Of a stretch of 64,000 bases of DNA, positions 17,198 to 25,497 are shown piece by piece. This stretch comes from JAFLTL01 sp964389525. GTDB taxonomy: Bacteria > Bacteroidota > Bacteroidia > Bacteroidales > Muribaculaceae. Location: NCBI GenBank assembly GCA_964389525.1, contig CAYMEX010000013.1, forward strand, positions 1 through 64,000, in the 5' to 3' direction. The position numbers and the translations under genes were made by a program. The notes beneath the pieces were generated by a model. It worked only from the letters and a program-made list of their open reading frames with translations, was not told the origin of the DNA and searched no databases. Each line of letters begins with the position of its first letter. The stretch's first letter is position 1.

Positions 17198-17659
17198 TTA
17201 TCGGTCGACACGCAGGAAGTTGCCGAGAGAGTCAAACTCCAGATCTACACCGTTGGTGAGATCCACATCATATCCGGCAGCCGAACGCGAGACCTCGTTT
17301 ATACCTTCCGAGGAATAGTTTGTAGCGATGTAAAGCGCCACAGCCTCAGGCACAAGTCCGCCGGGCACCGTCTCACCTGCAGGAGCATCGACATCGGTCC
17401 AGTTACCGTCGGCATCAAACGTCACCTCATGCCCGTTGGCAAGACGCACGTCAAATTCCACTTTTTGTCCATCCTTGTCCCTGACAGCCGACTGCACTTT
17501 CACACCGGCATAGTGTGACGTCAGAAATGTCTGCGCACTTTCAGGAAGCGTGGACACACTCACAGGCTCATCCTTGTCATCGTCAGAGCAGCTGCACAGC
17601 GCCACGATGGAGAACATCGCCAGTGCCGCGCATGCAAAATATCTAAAGACCTTATTCAT
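17198..17659 (-). CDS. PepSY-like lipoprotein
   Basis: 153 residues. The lipobox ends at ALCSC (Cys24), followed by SDDDKDEP. The mature part has two repeats of the PepSY_2-type pattern: LPESAQTFLTSHYAGVKV, VEFDVRLANGHEVTFDADGNW, and then VPEAVALYIATNYSSEGI, YDVDLTNGVDLEFDSLGNFL. Such proteins sit in the periplasm or outer membrane and may inhibit proteases or bind small ligands; the function is unproven. It lies 16 bases downstream of a 55-codon ORF that is probably in the same transcript. Confidence 0.75.
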   Translation of the reverse strand: MNKVFRYFACAALAMFSIVALCSCSDDDKDEPVSVSTLPESAQTFLTSHYAGVKVQSAVRDKDGQKVEFDVRLANGHEVTFDADGNWTDVDAPAGETVPGGLVPEAVALYIATNYSSEGINEVSRSAAGYDVDLTNGVDLEFDSLGNFLRVDR

Positions 17660-17675
17660 AATAAAGAGCTTGAGG

Positions 17676-17843
17676 TTAATAATAGAGCTCGCTTATCTCA
17701 TTCTTGTCTTGAGACTTAGAGCGGCTCTGTTTTTTCGATTCACCACACACGATCCATTCACTGAAATAGATCATCTTATCGGCCTTCTGCCTGATCTTGT
17801 AGCTGACACCGACAACATAAGAATAAGGAAAGTAACCTTCCAT
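17676..17843 (-). CDS. Putative 55-residue protein
   Basis: The ORF starts MEGYFPYSYVVGVSYKIRQ and ends KNEISELYY, with a Ser/Lys-rich middle (GESKKQSRSKSQDK). No signal or membrane segment is seen. Support comes from context: a promoter at 18030-18060 reads toward it, it has its own ATG, and the PepSY lipoprotein follows after 16 bases. No family is recognised, and codon use is compatible with the neighbours. Confidence 0.4.
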   Translation of the reverse strand: MEGYFPYSYVVGVSYKIRQKADKMIYFSEWIVCGESKKQSRSKSQDKNEISELYY

Positions 17844-17937
17844 AGCATTTAGATTTTGATTTATAACTTAGTAACAACACTCGGCAACTGTTTGTTCACC
17901 ACCGCTCACGTTTTTTTAAGCAATGCGAACTACCTTA

Positions 17938-17968
17938 TAAAAAATGAGGCCAGACCTATAGCCTGACC
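17938..17968 (-). terminator. Terminator or attenuator between promoter and small ORF
   Basis: On the minus strand a 7-bp stem (AGGTCAG with CTGGCCT, one GU pair) is followed by CATTTTTTATAA. It lies about 80 bases downstream of the promoter and 100 bases before the 55-codon ORF. Confidence 0.55.
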
Positions 17969-18026
17969 TCCTTATACTTTTAGAGTGCGGGTACCAAGAC
18001 TATAATTAGTGCCGGCACTTTTGTAA
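17940..18026 (-). ncRNA. Candidate small RNA or attenuated leader
   Basis: A consensus promoter and a hairpin terminator bound about 85 bases on the minus strand with no ORF. The segment contains a 12-bp perfect palindrome (AGTGCCGGCACT) near its 5' end and a later CCCGCACT that can pair with the first arm, suggesting alternative folds. Either a short independent RNA or a leader that controls read-through into the genes at 17843 and 17659 would fit. No known riboswitch class is recognised. The interval from here to 18140 otherwise holds only the promoter. Confidence 0.35.
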
Positions 18027-18029
18027 AAG

Positions 18030-18060
18030 CAAAGATAATACTTCCCCTCAAATATACAAA
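18030..18060 (-). promoter_or_regulatory. Minus-strand promoter
   Basis: TTTG (18060-18057), 19 bases, TATCTTTG (18037-18030) on the minus strand: full agreement with the Bacteroidetes consensus. Confidence 0.65.
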
Positions 18061-18143
18061 TATTTTTACAAGAAAATTCAAATTATTTTTCCACACCCTT
18101 TTCCCCACTATAATTCAACCGCTTTAAACCACCTATACACACT

Positions 18144-18158
18144 TCTACCCTGTAGAAC
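18144..18158 (+). promoter_or_regulatory. Distal operator-like inverted repeat
   Basis: TTCTAC-cct-GTAGAA is a perfect inverted repeat about 75 bases before the controller gene. It shares CTGTAG with the proximal operator, so both may be controller-protein sites. Confidence 0.45.
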
Positions 18159-18181
18159 TCCTGCATATCTGGCCTATCGCG

Positions 18182-18212
18182 CTACCTTTAGTCTGTAGCA
18201 TTCTAAAGGTAG
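18182..18212 (+). promoter_or_regulatory. C-box-like operator of the restriction-modification operon
   Basis: A perfect 10-bp inverted repeat (CTACCTTTAG at 18182-18191, CTAAAGGTAG at 18203-18212) flanks TCTGTAGCATT. The AGTCTGTAG core resembles known C-boxes. It sits where the -33 region would lie, just upstream of the -7 octamer, the expected place for control by the adjacent C protein. Confidence 0.6.
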
Positions 18213-18218
18213 AGATCC

Positions 18219-18226
18219 TACTTTTG
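18219..18226 (+). promoter_or_regulatory. -7 element giving a near-leaderless controller transcript
   Basis: TACTTTTG fits TAnnTTTG. The GTG start at 18234 is only 8 bases downstream, so transcription should begin at or within a few bases of the start codon. Confidence 0.55.
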
Positions 18227-18233
18227 TCAAATC

Positions 18234-18446
18234 GTGAAAACTCCAATAAACATAAAATTCGGTTTGATAGTTGCTGAGATGCGCAATCGCCTTGGTATCT
18301 CCCAGGAAGAACTTGCGTTTCGATGTGGCGTGCATCGCACATATATAGGTTCTATCGAACGCGGAGAAAAGTCCCCGACCCTAAATACCATCGAGAAGAT
18401 TGCAGCCGGACTTGATACCGATATAAAATCTCTGATTCCTGAATGA
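18234..18446 (+). CDS. Controller protein of a type II restriction-modification system (XRE family)
   Basis: 70 residues, almost entirely one helix-turn-helix domain: IVAEMRNRLGISQEELAFRCGVHRTYIGSIERGEKSPTLNTIEKIAAGL. Size and sequence are typical of C proteins, which bind as dimers to C-boxes and time endonuclease expression. The start is GTG, chosen because it directly follows the -7 element and precedes the family's normal N-terminus; a later ATG at MRNRLG would delete helix 1. The stop overlaps the endonuclease ATG by 4 bases. Confidence 0.85.
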   Translation: MKTPINIKFGLIVAEMRNRLGISQEELAFRCGVHRTYIGSIERGEKSPTLNTIEKIAAGLDTDIKSLIPE

Positions 18447-19438
18447 CACCCGATATCGCAAAAATCACTATCACTGAAAACAATCTTGATCTCATCAAGG
18501 AATTTCTTGATGAAATAGTGATCCGACCGAAGAATATACTGAGGAAATGGGCCACTATAACCAAACAGACCCCTGCAATTAAATTAGGGTATATCGGACA
18601 GCATCTTGCATCATTGATCACAGGAGTCCCCGGCACAGGCACAGGAGCGCGAGGCGATGATCTTGCCGATGGATCTGAAGTGAAGTCATGCAATAAGATT
18701 GATCAGGCCGACAAATGCAAGGACTGCAATGGACGCGTGATGCGGTTTGAGGATCAGTGTTCCAACTGCGGGAGCACCAATATCGAGCGCAAGGACGACA
18801 GCAAATGGCTTTTCACTATACGCGACGAGCACGAACTAAACCAATATCTCAACATGGACAGGGTTGTGCTCTTGCTAATGGATTATCCAGGCTTTGACGA
18901 CAATGATTTCAGCGACATACGCATAAGCTGTTTTGAGATTTATCCAAAGGAACAACGCATGTCGGTATTCGGTGATCTTATCAGGAATCACTATGAAAAC
19001 ATCTATCTTCCAAAAGTCGCAGCCAACCTGAAAACCAATCCCATGAATCTTCATCCGTTTGGGTTTCAGTTCTACAAGTGTAATCCGGTTCAGGTTTTCT
19101 CCTGCATCATAAAGAATATCGACACCGATCCTGAAATATATATTGACAAAGATTCATATGTAACGCCAGAGACATCTCGCAGTTCATTGATGCCTTCACT
19201 CATGATGCCCTCTTCTCTGCTCAAAAAGGGAGAGTGGGATGTACTCCTTGAAAAAGCCGATTATGAAAACGAGATATTGCCGCTTATGCGCAACAAAATA
19301 CCTATCGAGGAGATGAAACGGTTGAAGACTACTGACAAGGCATTTGTTCTTCCTGAACTCGACGAGAAGCTAAGATCTTATATTCCACTCAGGGAAATCA
19401 CTTCGGTCAGACAGCAGAATCATTATCAGCGACATTAA
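18443..19438 (+). CDS. Type II restriction endonuclease, MamI-like
   Basis: 331 residues. A PD-(D/E)xK core is visible: TGARGDDLADGSEVKSC, with Asp72/Asp73 and Glu79-Val-Lys81. A zinc-ribbon is inserted right after it (Cys92, Cys95, Cys106, Cys109), followed by DDSKWLFTIR. This layout is what I know from the MamI family, whose founding member cuts GATNNNNATC; specificity here is inferred and may differ. It is translationally coupled to the C protein and its 3' end overlaps the convergent methyltransferase by 32 bases. The gene is AT-richer than its neighbours, suggesting transfer. Confidence 0.72.
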   Translation: MTPDIAKITITENNLDLIKEFLDEIVIRPKNILRKWATITKQTPAIKLGYIGQHLASLITGVPGTGTGARGDDLADGSEVKSCNKIDQADKCKDCNGRVMRFEDQCSNCGSTNIERKDDSKWLFTIRDEHELNQYLNMDRVVLLLMDYPGFDDNDFSDIRISCFEIYPKEQRMSVFGDLIRNHYENIYLPKVAANLKTNPMNLHPFGFQFYKCNPVQVFSCIIKNIDTDPEIYIDKDSYVTPETSRSSLMPSLMMPSSLLKKGEWDVLLEKADYENEILPLMRNKIPIEEMKRLKTTDKAFVLPELDEKLRSYIPLREITSVRQQNHYQRH

Positions 19439-20339
19439 AGATAGGCGACTTCAGTTCTTCAATACGCTTTAATGCAACCTCATAGTAGCTTTTCTCAACT
19501 TCAAATCCCAGAAAATTACGCTCAAGCTGAACTGCAGACACAGGGGTAGAGCCACTTCCGATGAACGGATCAAGCACAATGTCGCCCCTGTTGCTGCTCG
19601 CATATATCAGACGCTTTATAAGTTTTATAGGTTTTTGCGTCGGATGGTATCGTTTTTCTTCATAAAAATCTATATCCCTCCAAACGTCGGTAAATCCCAT
19701 CTGCGCGTTAAACGTCTGCGAGACTTTTTCATAAGGCAGATCAAAATGAAGTATCTCCGACAGTTTCCCCCACAGCTCTTTTGTCGGGAACTGCTCACAC
19801 ACATTGTTTCCGGTATAGATACTCCACATTCCTCCTCCGTTTGATTTGACTCCGAGAGCTTCGTTTATCTGTTTTGCCGTCAGTCCGGCCGCCTTTTGCC
19901 GATCTTTTAAGAACGTTTTGACAAACTTCTTATTATCCTTGACTATAAACAGTATGCTTTCAGTGACATTCGGAAACATTTTATATTTGCGGGTCGCCCT
20001 GCCGCTAACCGACCTCATACCTTTGTCGACTATGATCTGTTGACGCAGTTCAAGACCGAGATCATCAAAGTATGGCACCAATAGCGCAAGAGTACGAAAA
20101 TATCCGAAACAATAGAAACTGCCTCCTTTTCTTAGAACTCGGGCAACCTCACCTATCCATTGCAACGACCACTTAACGTAATCACTTTCAGTGCGCCATC
20201 GATAATCCCACTTCTCACCTATAACTTTCCAATAGGGCGGATCTGCCACTACCAGGTCTATGCTTTCATCCGGCAGTTTGCGCATAGACTCGATACACTC
20301 CGCGTTATATATATTATTTATAAGAAACTGTGTCCCCAT
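19407..20339 (-). CDS. DNA adenine methyltransferase (beta class) of the restriction-modification system
   Basis: 310 residues from the ATG at 20339; TTG at 20357 is an upstream in-frame codon. Motif order is beta class: catalytic DPPY (33-36), then a long recognition region, HPTQKP (232-237, motif X) and DPFIGSGST (257-265, motif I, AdoMet site). DPPY indicates N6-adenine methylation, which protects the host from the convergent endonuclease. The 3' ends of the two genes overlap by 32 bases. The start lies 21 bases after the TPM-domain gene on the same strand, so constitutive read-through from that operon is possible. Confidence 0.85.
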   Translation of the reverse strand: MGTQFLINNIYNAECIESMRKLPDESIDLVVADPPYWKVIGEKWDYRWRTESDYVKWSLQWIGEVARVLRKGGSFYCFGYFRTLALLVPYFDDLGLELRQQIIVDKGMRSVSGRATRKYKMFPNVTESILFIVKDNKKFVKTFLKDRQKAAGLTAKQINEALGVKSNGGGMWSIYTGNNVCEQFPTKELWGKLSEILHFDLPYEKVSQTFNAQMGFTDVWRDIDFYEEKRYHPTQKPIKLIKRLIYASSNRGDIVLDPFIGSGSTPVSAVQLERNFLGFEVEKSYYEVALKRIEELKSPIFNVADNDSAV

Positions 20340-20360
20340 AATCAATTTCAAGCACAAATG

Positions 20361-21626
20361 TCACCAGCGGCCGGAGGCGCCGCCGCCACCGGTCATGCCA
20401 CCGCCGAAGCTGCCGCCACTGAAGCCGCCGCCGCCAAAACCTCCTCCACGGCCGCCTATGCCGCCGACAACAACCACCGGACGCTGCCGACGCGGTATGC
20501 GATAACGCTTTGGAGTCTGATGTCCGCAGTTCTCGCAGCTGAAAGTCTGCTCACCCTCACCCTCCATGCTGTAGGTAGGCTGACGCAAAATCCTATCGCT
20601 CACAAGGCGGGCGGCAATCGCTCCGCAATGCGGGCACTCCTTGTAGGGTGTCGACGAGTTAGGATAGGAACGCACCATGCCGTAGGCACATGCCGGACAG
20701 ATCCACACGTCGTGTTCAACCGATTTTATGCGGCGCTCGGTGCGCTGTCCGTCAGTGAGCCAGTGCCTGTCTTCCTCGGCCGTGGCAAGCCTCATGCGCG
20801 CCCGGCAACGCGGACACTTCGGAGCCTTGTGACGGAGCCTTTTCATCTGCCAGTACAGGAGCAGCCATGCCGGCAGCGGCATAAACAGACACAGAGGCAC
20901 TGATACCGCGATGATAAGTTTCAGTTTGTCGAGCCTTGCGTACTTATTCTGAGGTTCGTTGTGCCACAACAAGATCACCAGCACAAGCAGCAGAAACACC
21001 GATCCGATTGCAATCGAAAAGCCGACATAGGCATGCCACATCTCTTCGGCATCATCTCCTCCCGCACCGGCATCGTTTCCATAGACCGACATAAGTTCGT
21101 CGCGTGCTTCAGGATCAGTGATGATCCGGTTAAGCGTCGAAAGCGCGGCTATCACACCCCCGTCGAAGTCACCCTCCCTGAACTTCGGGAAAAGATCGTG
21201 ACGCAGAATCTTGCCGCCGGTTATGTCGGGCACGGTACCCTCCATGCCGTAGCCGGTGCGTATCACTGCCGCCCGCTGGTTCACCGCCACAAGCAGCAGC
21301 AGACCGTTGTCTTTGTCATCTTTTCCTATTCCCCATTTCGTATACAGCTCGGTCGCAAACGTGTCGGGATCGGTGTCGTCACCGATATCATCAACTACCA
21401 CGGCCACAACCTCGGCCGATGTCTTGCGCCATATGTCACTCATCAGGGAGTCGGCAAGCTGCTGCGCTGCAGGCGAGATTACCCCGTCGGGATTCGACAG
21501 AAACCGCGTGCGGTCGGCCACATGCACATTGGGTATGTCACCGACACCATAGACGCCGCCGGCTACTGCCGATCCAATAGCCGACAGCAGTAGACAGATG
21601 AATGTTATGACTTTTGCTTTCATCAT
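20361..21626 (-). CDS. TPM-domain membrane protein with Gly-rich tail
   Basis: About 421 residues. The start at 21626 overlaps the queA stop (ATGA). Signal peptide (LLLSAIGSAVAG), TPM domain at about 30-180 (LADSLMSDIWRKTSAEVVAVVVDDIGD, WGIGKDDKDNGLLLLVAVNQR, IRTGYGMEG), two membrane helices, then a domain with CxxC pairs (CPRCRARM, CPACAYG, CPHCGA, CENCGHQ) that resembles zinc ribbons. The last 35 residues are almost only Gly, Ser and Phe. TPM proteins have been linked to photosystem II repair in plants and to acid phosphatase activity; the bacterial role is not clear. Confidence 0.8.
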   Translation of the reverse strand: MMKAKVITFICLLLSAIGSAVAGGVYGVGDIPNVHVADRTRFLSNPDGVISPAAQQLADSLMSDIWRKTSAEVVAVVVDDIGDDTDPDTFATELYTKWGIGKDDKDNGLLLLVAVNQRAAVIRTGYGMEGTVPDITGGKILRHDLFPKFREGDFDGGVIAALSTLNRIITDPEARDELMSVYGNDAGAGGDDAEEMWHAYVGFSIAIGSVFLLLVLVILLWHNEPQNKYARLDKLKLIIAVSVPLCLFMPLPAWLLLYWQMKRLRHKAPKCPRCRARMRLATAEEDRHWLTDGQRTERRIKSVEHDVWICPACAYGMVRSYPNSSTPYKECPHCGAIAARLVSDRILRQPTYSMEGEGEQTFSCENCGHQTPKRYRIPRRQRPVVVVGGIGGRGGGFGGGGFSGGSFGGGMTGGGGASGRW

Positions 21627-22876
21627 TTTTTCAACAGTAGGCATGCGTCGCCATAGCTCAGGAAGCGGTATCCCTCGTCGGCAAGCGCGTGGTCATATAA
21701 GCTGCGCCACCCGCCACAGTCGCCGGTCGACTGCGCTATGAACGCCGACACAAGCAGAAGCAGCGTCGATTTCGGCTGATGGAAGTTAGTCACCATGCCG
21801 TCGACGATGCGGTAACGGTAGCCGGGTGCGATGATCAGGCGAGTGTCGGCCACAAGCGTGTCACCCTCCATGTTGCTGAGAATCGCCTTGAGAGCCTCGT
21901 GGGCTTCGATCTGAGGGTGTTCCGGGTCATACGGCCACCACTGCGGCACTTCGCCGTCCCAGCGCCCGGCAGCCATAAGTGCGCCGATGTGATACAGGCT
22001 CTCAAGTGTGCGCACCGAGGTCGTGCCTACGGCAATCACCGGCCTGCGGCTGTCGCCCGGCCTCGTCCATTCGGCCAGCTCTCCGATAAACTCGCGCGAC
22101 ACGGCTATAAACTCGGCGTGCATGGGGTGATGCCCGATATCGTCGCTTTTTACAGGCTGAAACGTGCCTGCACCGACGTGCAGCGTCACCTCGCGGCGCG
22201 TCACACCCGCGCGGTCGATCTCGTCGAGCAGCGCAGGGGTGAAATGCAGACCGGCCGTAGGAGCGGCCACCGACCCTTCAATGCGCGAGAAAACCGTCTG
22301 ATAATCTTTGTTGTCCGACTCCTCGCTGCAGCGGTTCAGATAGGGCGGAATAGGTATTTCCCCCGCCGCCCCAATTATATCGGAGAATGTAAGGGATTCA
22401 TCGTCCCACTCAAAAGTCACCGTTGTGGACGACGACGTCTCACGGCGTGCCGTAAGCGCGATCTCACGCCCCTCGACCGTGAGGTGCCGCGTCAGAGCCA
22501 GTTCAGGCTTCCACTTCTTCGAGTTGCCGACAAGACACGTCCACGAGCAGCGGTGGGTCGATGCGAAGTTCTGCGCATAATCGGCCGGAGCGACCGGCTC
22601 GAGGCAGAACACCTCTATCAGCGCCCCTTCGTCGGTCTCACCCTTGCGGAAACGCAGACGTGCGTTGATTACACGCGTGTTGTTGTAGACCAGTACACAC
22701 CCTTCGGGCAGAAGTCCGGGAAGCTCGCAGAACACCTTATCCTCGATGCCTGCGCCGGCACGCCACGTCAGCAGTCGGCACCTGTCGCGCTCGGCAAGCG
22801 GGTGAAGCGCTATGCGTCCGTCGGGCAAAGGATAGTCGTAATCCTCTATTTTTATATCTCTGACGTTGTCGGTCAT
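21623..22876 (-). CDS. queA: S-adenosylmethionine:tRNA ribosyltransferase-isomerase
   Basis: 417 residues, somewhat longer than the usual 340-360 because of inserts in the first half. Family motifs: YDYPLPDGRIALHPLAERDRC, VLVYNNTRVINARL, GSVAAPTAGLHFTP, LHVGAGTFQPVKSDDI, AVGTTSVRTLES, and TNFHQPKSTLLLLVSAFI at the C-terminus. QueA transfers the ribosyl part of AdoMet to preQ1 in tRNA, the penultimate step in queuosine synthesis, in the cytoplasm. Its start overlaps the end of the gene upstream by 4 bases and its stop overlaps the TPM gene. Confidence 0.93.
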   Translation of the reverse strand: MTDNVRDIKIEDYDYPLPDGRIALHPLAERDRCRLLTWRAGAGIEDKVFCELPGLLPEGCVLVYNNTRVINARLRFRKGETDEGALIEVFCLEPVAPADYAQNFASTHRCSWTCLVGNSKKWKPELALTRHLTVEGREIALTARRETSSSTTVTFEWDDESLTFSDIIGAAGEIPIPPYLNRCSEESDNKDYQTVFSRIEGSVAAPTAGLHFTPALLDEIDRAGVTRREVTLHVGAGTFQPVKSDDIGHHPMHAEFIAVSREFIGELAEWTRPGDSRRPVIAVGTTSVRTLESLYHIGALMAAGRWDGEVPQWWPYDPEHPQIEAHEALKAILSNMEGDTLVADTRLIIAPGYRYRIVDGMVTNFHQPKSTLLLLVSAFIAQSTGDCGGWRSLYDHALADEGYRFLSYGDACLLLKK

Positions 22877-23427
22877 ATCGGATTCTTAATAAAATCTATT
22901 TCATCGGCAAGCTGATGCGCTACGCCGCGGGTCATTGCCACGCCGCGCGACTCCTCGTCACGCGCCAGACGCTCCCACTCGTCGAGAGGCGCACCCGGCA
23001 TACGCACAAGGTTCAGAGCCAGCCGCATCGCCGTGTAACGCGCCTTGTCGTCGCCACCGGCAAGATGCCCGACCATCCCGACAGCTGCCGGAAGCCGCTT
23101 CAGCAGCCTGAGACAGAGCACATCTGTCACCTCGGTCGAAGGTGACTCGGCTATCCACCTCATGACTTCCTCCTCGCCGATTTCCGCCGCCGGCATGATC
23201 ATCGGTGCAAGCAGCATCGAGCAACGTGTGGTCTTGTTGTCCCACAGACGTCGGCTTAGCTCGGCATTCTCGCCTGTCATTCTCGCCACATCAGTGATCT
23301 GCGGCAGCGTAAGGCCGAATATAATGCGGAACGGACTTCCCGCCTTCCGCAATACATCGGCTATCACCCCGTTGCGCATCGCAAAGAAGTGCCGCTTTAT
23401 CTGTTGCATGTCGTTAAACCGCTCCAT
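22873..23427 (-). CDS. ARM/HEAT-like protein related to DNA alkylation repair proteins
   Basis: 184 residues from the ATG at 23427. It is helical throughout: FFAMRNGVIADVLRKAGSPF, ELSRRLWDNKTTRCSMLLAPMIMP, VMRWIAESPSTEVTDVLCLRLLKRLP, then ARYTAMRLALNLVRM. The helix pairs and the LWDNKTTRCSML segment resemble AlkD-like proteins, which remove alkylated bases, but the AlkD catalytic Asp region is not certain here. The stop overlaps queA. The function is tentative. The 278 bases upstream (to 23705) show no further feature. Confidence 0.5.
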   Translation of the reverse strand: MERFNDMQQIKRHFFAMRNGVIADVLRKAGSPFRIIFGLTLPQITDVARMTGENAELSRRLWDNKTTRCSMLLAPMIMPAAEIGEEEVMRWIAESPSTEVTDVLCLRLLKRLPAAVGMVGHLAGGDDKARYTAMRLALNLVRMPGAPLDEWERLARDEESRGVAMTRGVAHQLADEIDFIKNPI

Positions 23428-23705
23428 AGTCTGCAAAGTCAATTAATGGGTTAATCAAGTGCGGTTATAATCCCGCAATATGACGGGAGGCACTATTCAT
23501 GTAACAAAATTAACACTCGCTCATCACAAAACAAATATGAATTGAGGTGTGAGTGGAATTTATAGCTGATTGTGTGCAGATATTGCCCTGACTTCCTCCA
23601 CTCGCGCATGTGCTGTTCAGCTTCAGGTCTCAGGATGATTTAGTAAATCATACGATCCACCTGCACCATTCCACCGTCCTATAGACTTCCTTCTCAAATA
23701 TAGTG

Positions 23706-24788
23706 TCAGACTGAAAAGAGCTCGTGGTAATTACAACGCAGCAACGATCCGTCGCCCCCGCGCAGATGCATTCCGTTGCCCTCGCAATAGCGCCACATCT
23801 TGCAATCGCCACACTCACCTTTTTTCATCCACGAACGGTCGCGGTAAGCCTTGAAGCCATTATTCCATACCGTCATGAAATCATCTTTATATATATTGCC
23901 TTGATGAAAATCAGCGCGAATGCTGGCGCAGGCAGAGATCGAGCCGTCTACAAGTATCGATCCTGTCGTTACCCCCGCGTTACAGCCGAAGAAATAGTCA
24001 CGCACATCGCCCTCATAATCGCCGAGAAATCCCTCGCAGCAATACGACGCCTTTATCACCCCTTCGGTTCTCAACTCTTTGATATATTCCATCAGGCCGC
24101 GATATTCGTCTTGGCTCAGCTGGAGATCAGGCTGATTGGCAGCACGTCCCATAGGGAAGATCGTGAATAGCCGCCACGCCTTTACACCGGCTTTGACGAG
24201 CTCCTCCTTAAGTTCTGGGAGCTGCGGAAGATTGCGTTTGTTGACACAGGTGATGACATCCCATGCAAGTTCAGGACAGCTTGCTATGTTTCGGATGGCG
24301 TCCATTGCCCGCTCAAAACTCTGAGGATGACCGCGCAACCAGTTATGACTGTCGGCCATACCGTCTATACTTACCGATATGCTTCGAAGACCGGCGCGTC
24401 GGAGGCTCTGTAGACGACTGTCGGTCAGAGCCAACCCGTTGGTGACGATTCCCCAAGGATATTCGCGCTTGTACAGCTCCCGGCCTATATTCTCAAGGTC
24501 TTTCCTGACAAGTGGTTCACCGCCCGAGATAATTATAAGCACCTTGTGTGGGTCGACATGCGGAGTGATCTTATCGAGTGCCCTGAAAAAATCCTCAGCG
24601 GGCATATCAGGGATCTCGGAGGATGCCTTGCAATCGCTTCCGCAGTGCAGACAATGTACATTACAGCGTTGGGTCGACTCCCAGAAAAGGGTGCGGAGTT
24701 CGTGCTTCTCCACATCCATCTTCCGCTTCATCCTGAAAGCCTCCAGCGCAAGACGCCGGCGTAGGGAAAGTCCGGAGTAATTCTTCAT
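23706..24788 (-). CDS. Radical SAM/SPASM enzyme of the rSAM/lipoprotein system
   Basis: 360 residues. The radical SAM cluster motif is Cys42-xxx-Cys46-xx-Cys49 (CNVHCLHC), followed by ISGGEPLVRKDLENIGREL and SVSIDGMADSHNWLRG. The C-terminal SPASM region supplies auxiliary-cluster cysteines (FGCNAG, ISACASI, GECGDCKMWRYCEGN, LLRCNYHE). The direct partner, overlapping by 4 bases, is a lipoprotein of the type always paired with this enzyme family (known as TIGR04133 with TIGR04134). The enzyme probably modifies that lipoprotein or a product tied to it; the chemistry has not been described to my knowledge. Confidence 0.82.
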   Translation of the reverse strand: MKNYSGLSLRRRLALEAFRMKRKMDVEKHELRTLFWESTQRCNVHCLHCGSDCKASSEIPDMPAEDFFRALDKITPHVDPHKVLIIISGGEPLVRKDLENIGRELYKREYPWGIVTNGLALTDSRLQSLRRAGLRSISVSIDGMADSHNWLRGHPQSFERAMDAIRNIASCPELAWDVITCVNKRNLPQLPELKEELVKAGVKAWRLFTIFPMGRAANQPDLQLSQDEYRGLMEYIKELRTEGVIKASYCCEGFLGDYEGDVRDYFFGCNAGVTTGSILVDGSISACASIRADFHQGNIYKDDFMTVWNNGFKAYRDRSWMKKGECGDCKMWRYCEGNGMHLRGGDGSLLRCNYHELFSV

Positions 24789-25243
24789 TTACCCTCCTTA
24801 TTTCCAGCCTTCTTCAGCTTGAAGTTCACCTCGGCTGTGGCAACTCCAAAGAACCAGTTGTTGCTACCGTTCTCATATTTAGGTTTCACCTCAATTGAAT
24901 CAGTCTCATAGCCGCCCTGCGGGTCCTCACATACTATCACAATCTTATCGCTTGGGAAACTTGTTATCCGACCTTTGTATTTCCCTGCAACATCAGTAGT
25001 TAGAGTGTCACAACCGTGTTCATTGAGAAAATATTGCCCGTCGCCATATCCATAAGGACGGACGATCACTCGGGCTTTATTTACAGGAGCGTCCTCCTCA
25101 TCAGTGACCAGACCGCTCACTTGGAAATCGGCATGAGGAGTCCCATACATCTCTTCCACTACATCGTCACATGAAGCGAACCCGAGCATAGCGATGATAG
25201 ACGATACTACAGATCCCACTATTGCGGTAAATTTCTGTTTCAT
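24785..25243 (-). CDS. Lipoprotein partner of the radical SAM enzyme
   Basis: 152 residues. The signal ends in GFASC (Cys25), then DDVVEEMYGTPHADFQVSGLV, the recognisable start of this partner family. The mature part resembles a carboxypeptidase-regulatory, Ig-like beta-sandwich (VTDEEDAPVNKARVIVRP, TTDVAGKYKGRI). Its ATGA overlap with the radical SAM gene shows tight translational coupling. It has three further residues of note for modification, HGCDTLT and CEDPQGG, each with one Cys. The location is the periplasm or outer membrane, while radical SAM enzymes act in the cytoplasm, so modification would precede export. Confidence 0.75.
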   Translation of the reverse strand: MKQKFTAIVGSVVSSIIAMLGFASCDDVVEEMYGTPHADFQVSGLVTDEEDAPVNKARVIVRPYGYGDGQYFLNEHGCDTLTTDVAGKYKGRITSFPSDKIVIVCEDPQGGYETDSIEVKPKYENGSNNWFFGVATAEVNFKLKKAGNKEGK

Positions 25244-25497
25244 GACTCAATCGATTTTTTGATTCACACTGTTTCAACAACAAAAATAATAAATTAACCA
25301 CAACACACCAAACACCCGCCGCTACAGATTATTATGTCGGATGGGCGCTTGGATATTCGTTACCGATTGACAGGACGAATGGCTTGGATTGCGGTAAAAC
25401 TATACAGACGCCTTTGTCTATTTTCCTGTCCCAAAAGCCGGATAGGGTTTCCTTTAGGGTTAGATTTTGCCGGTAGAGGGACGTTATTTTCGTGGCG

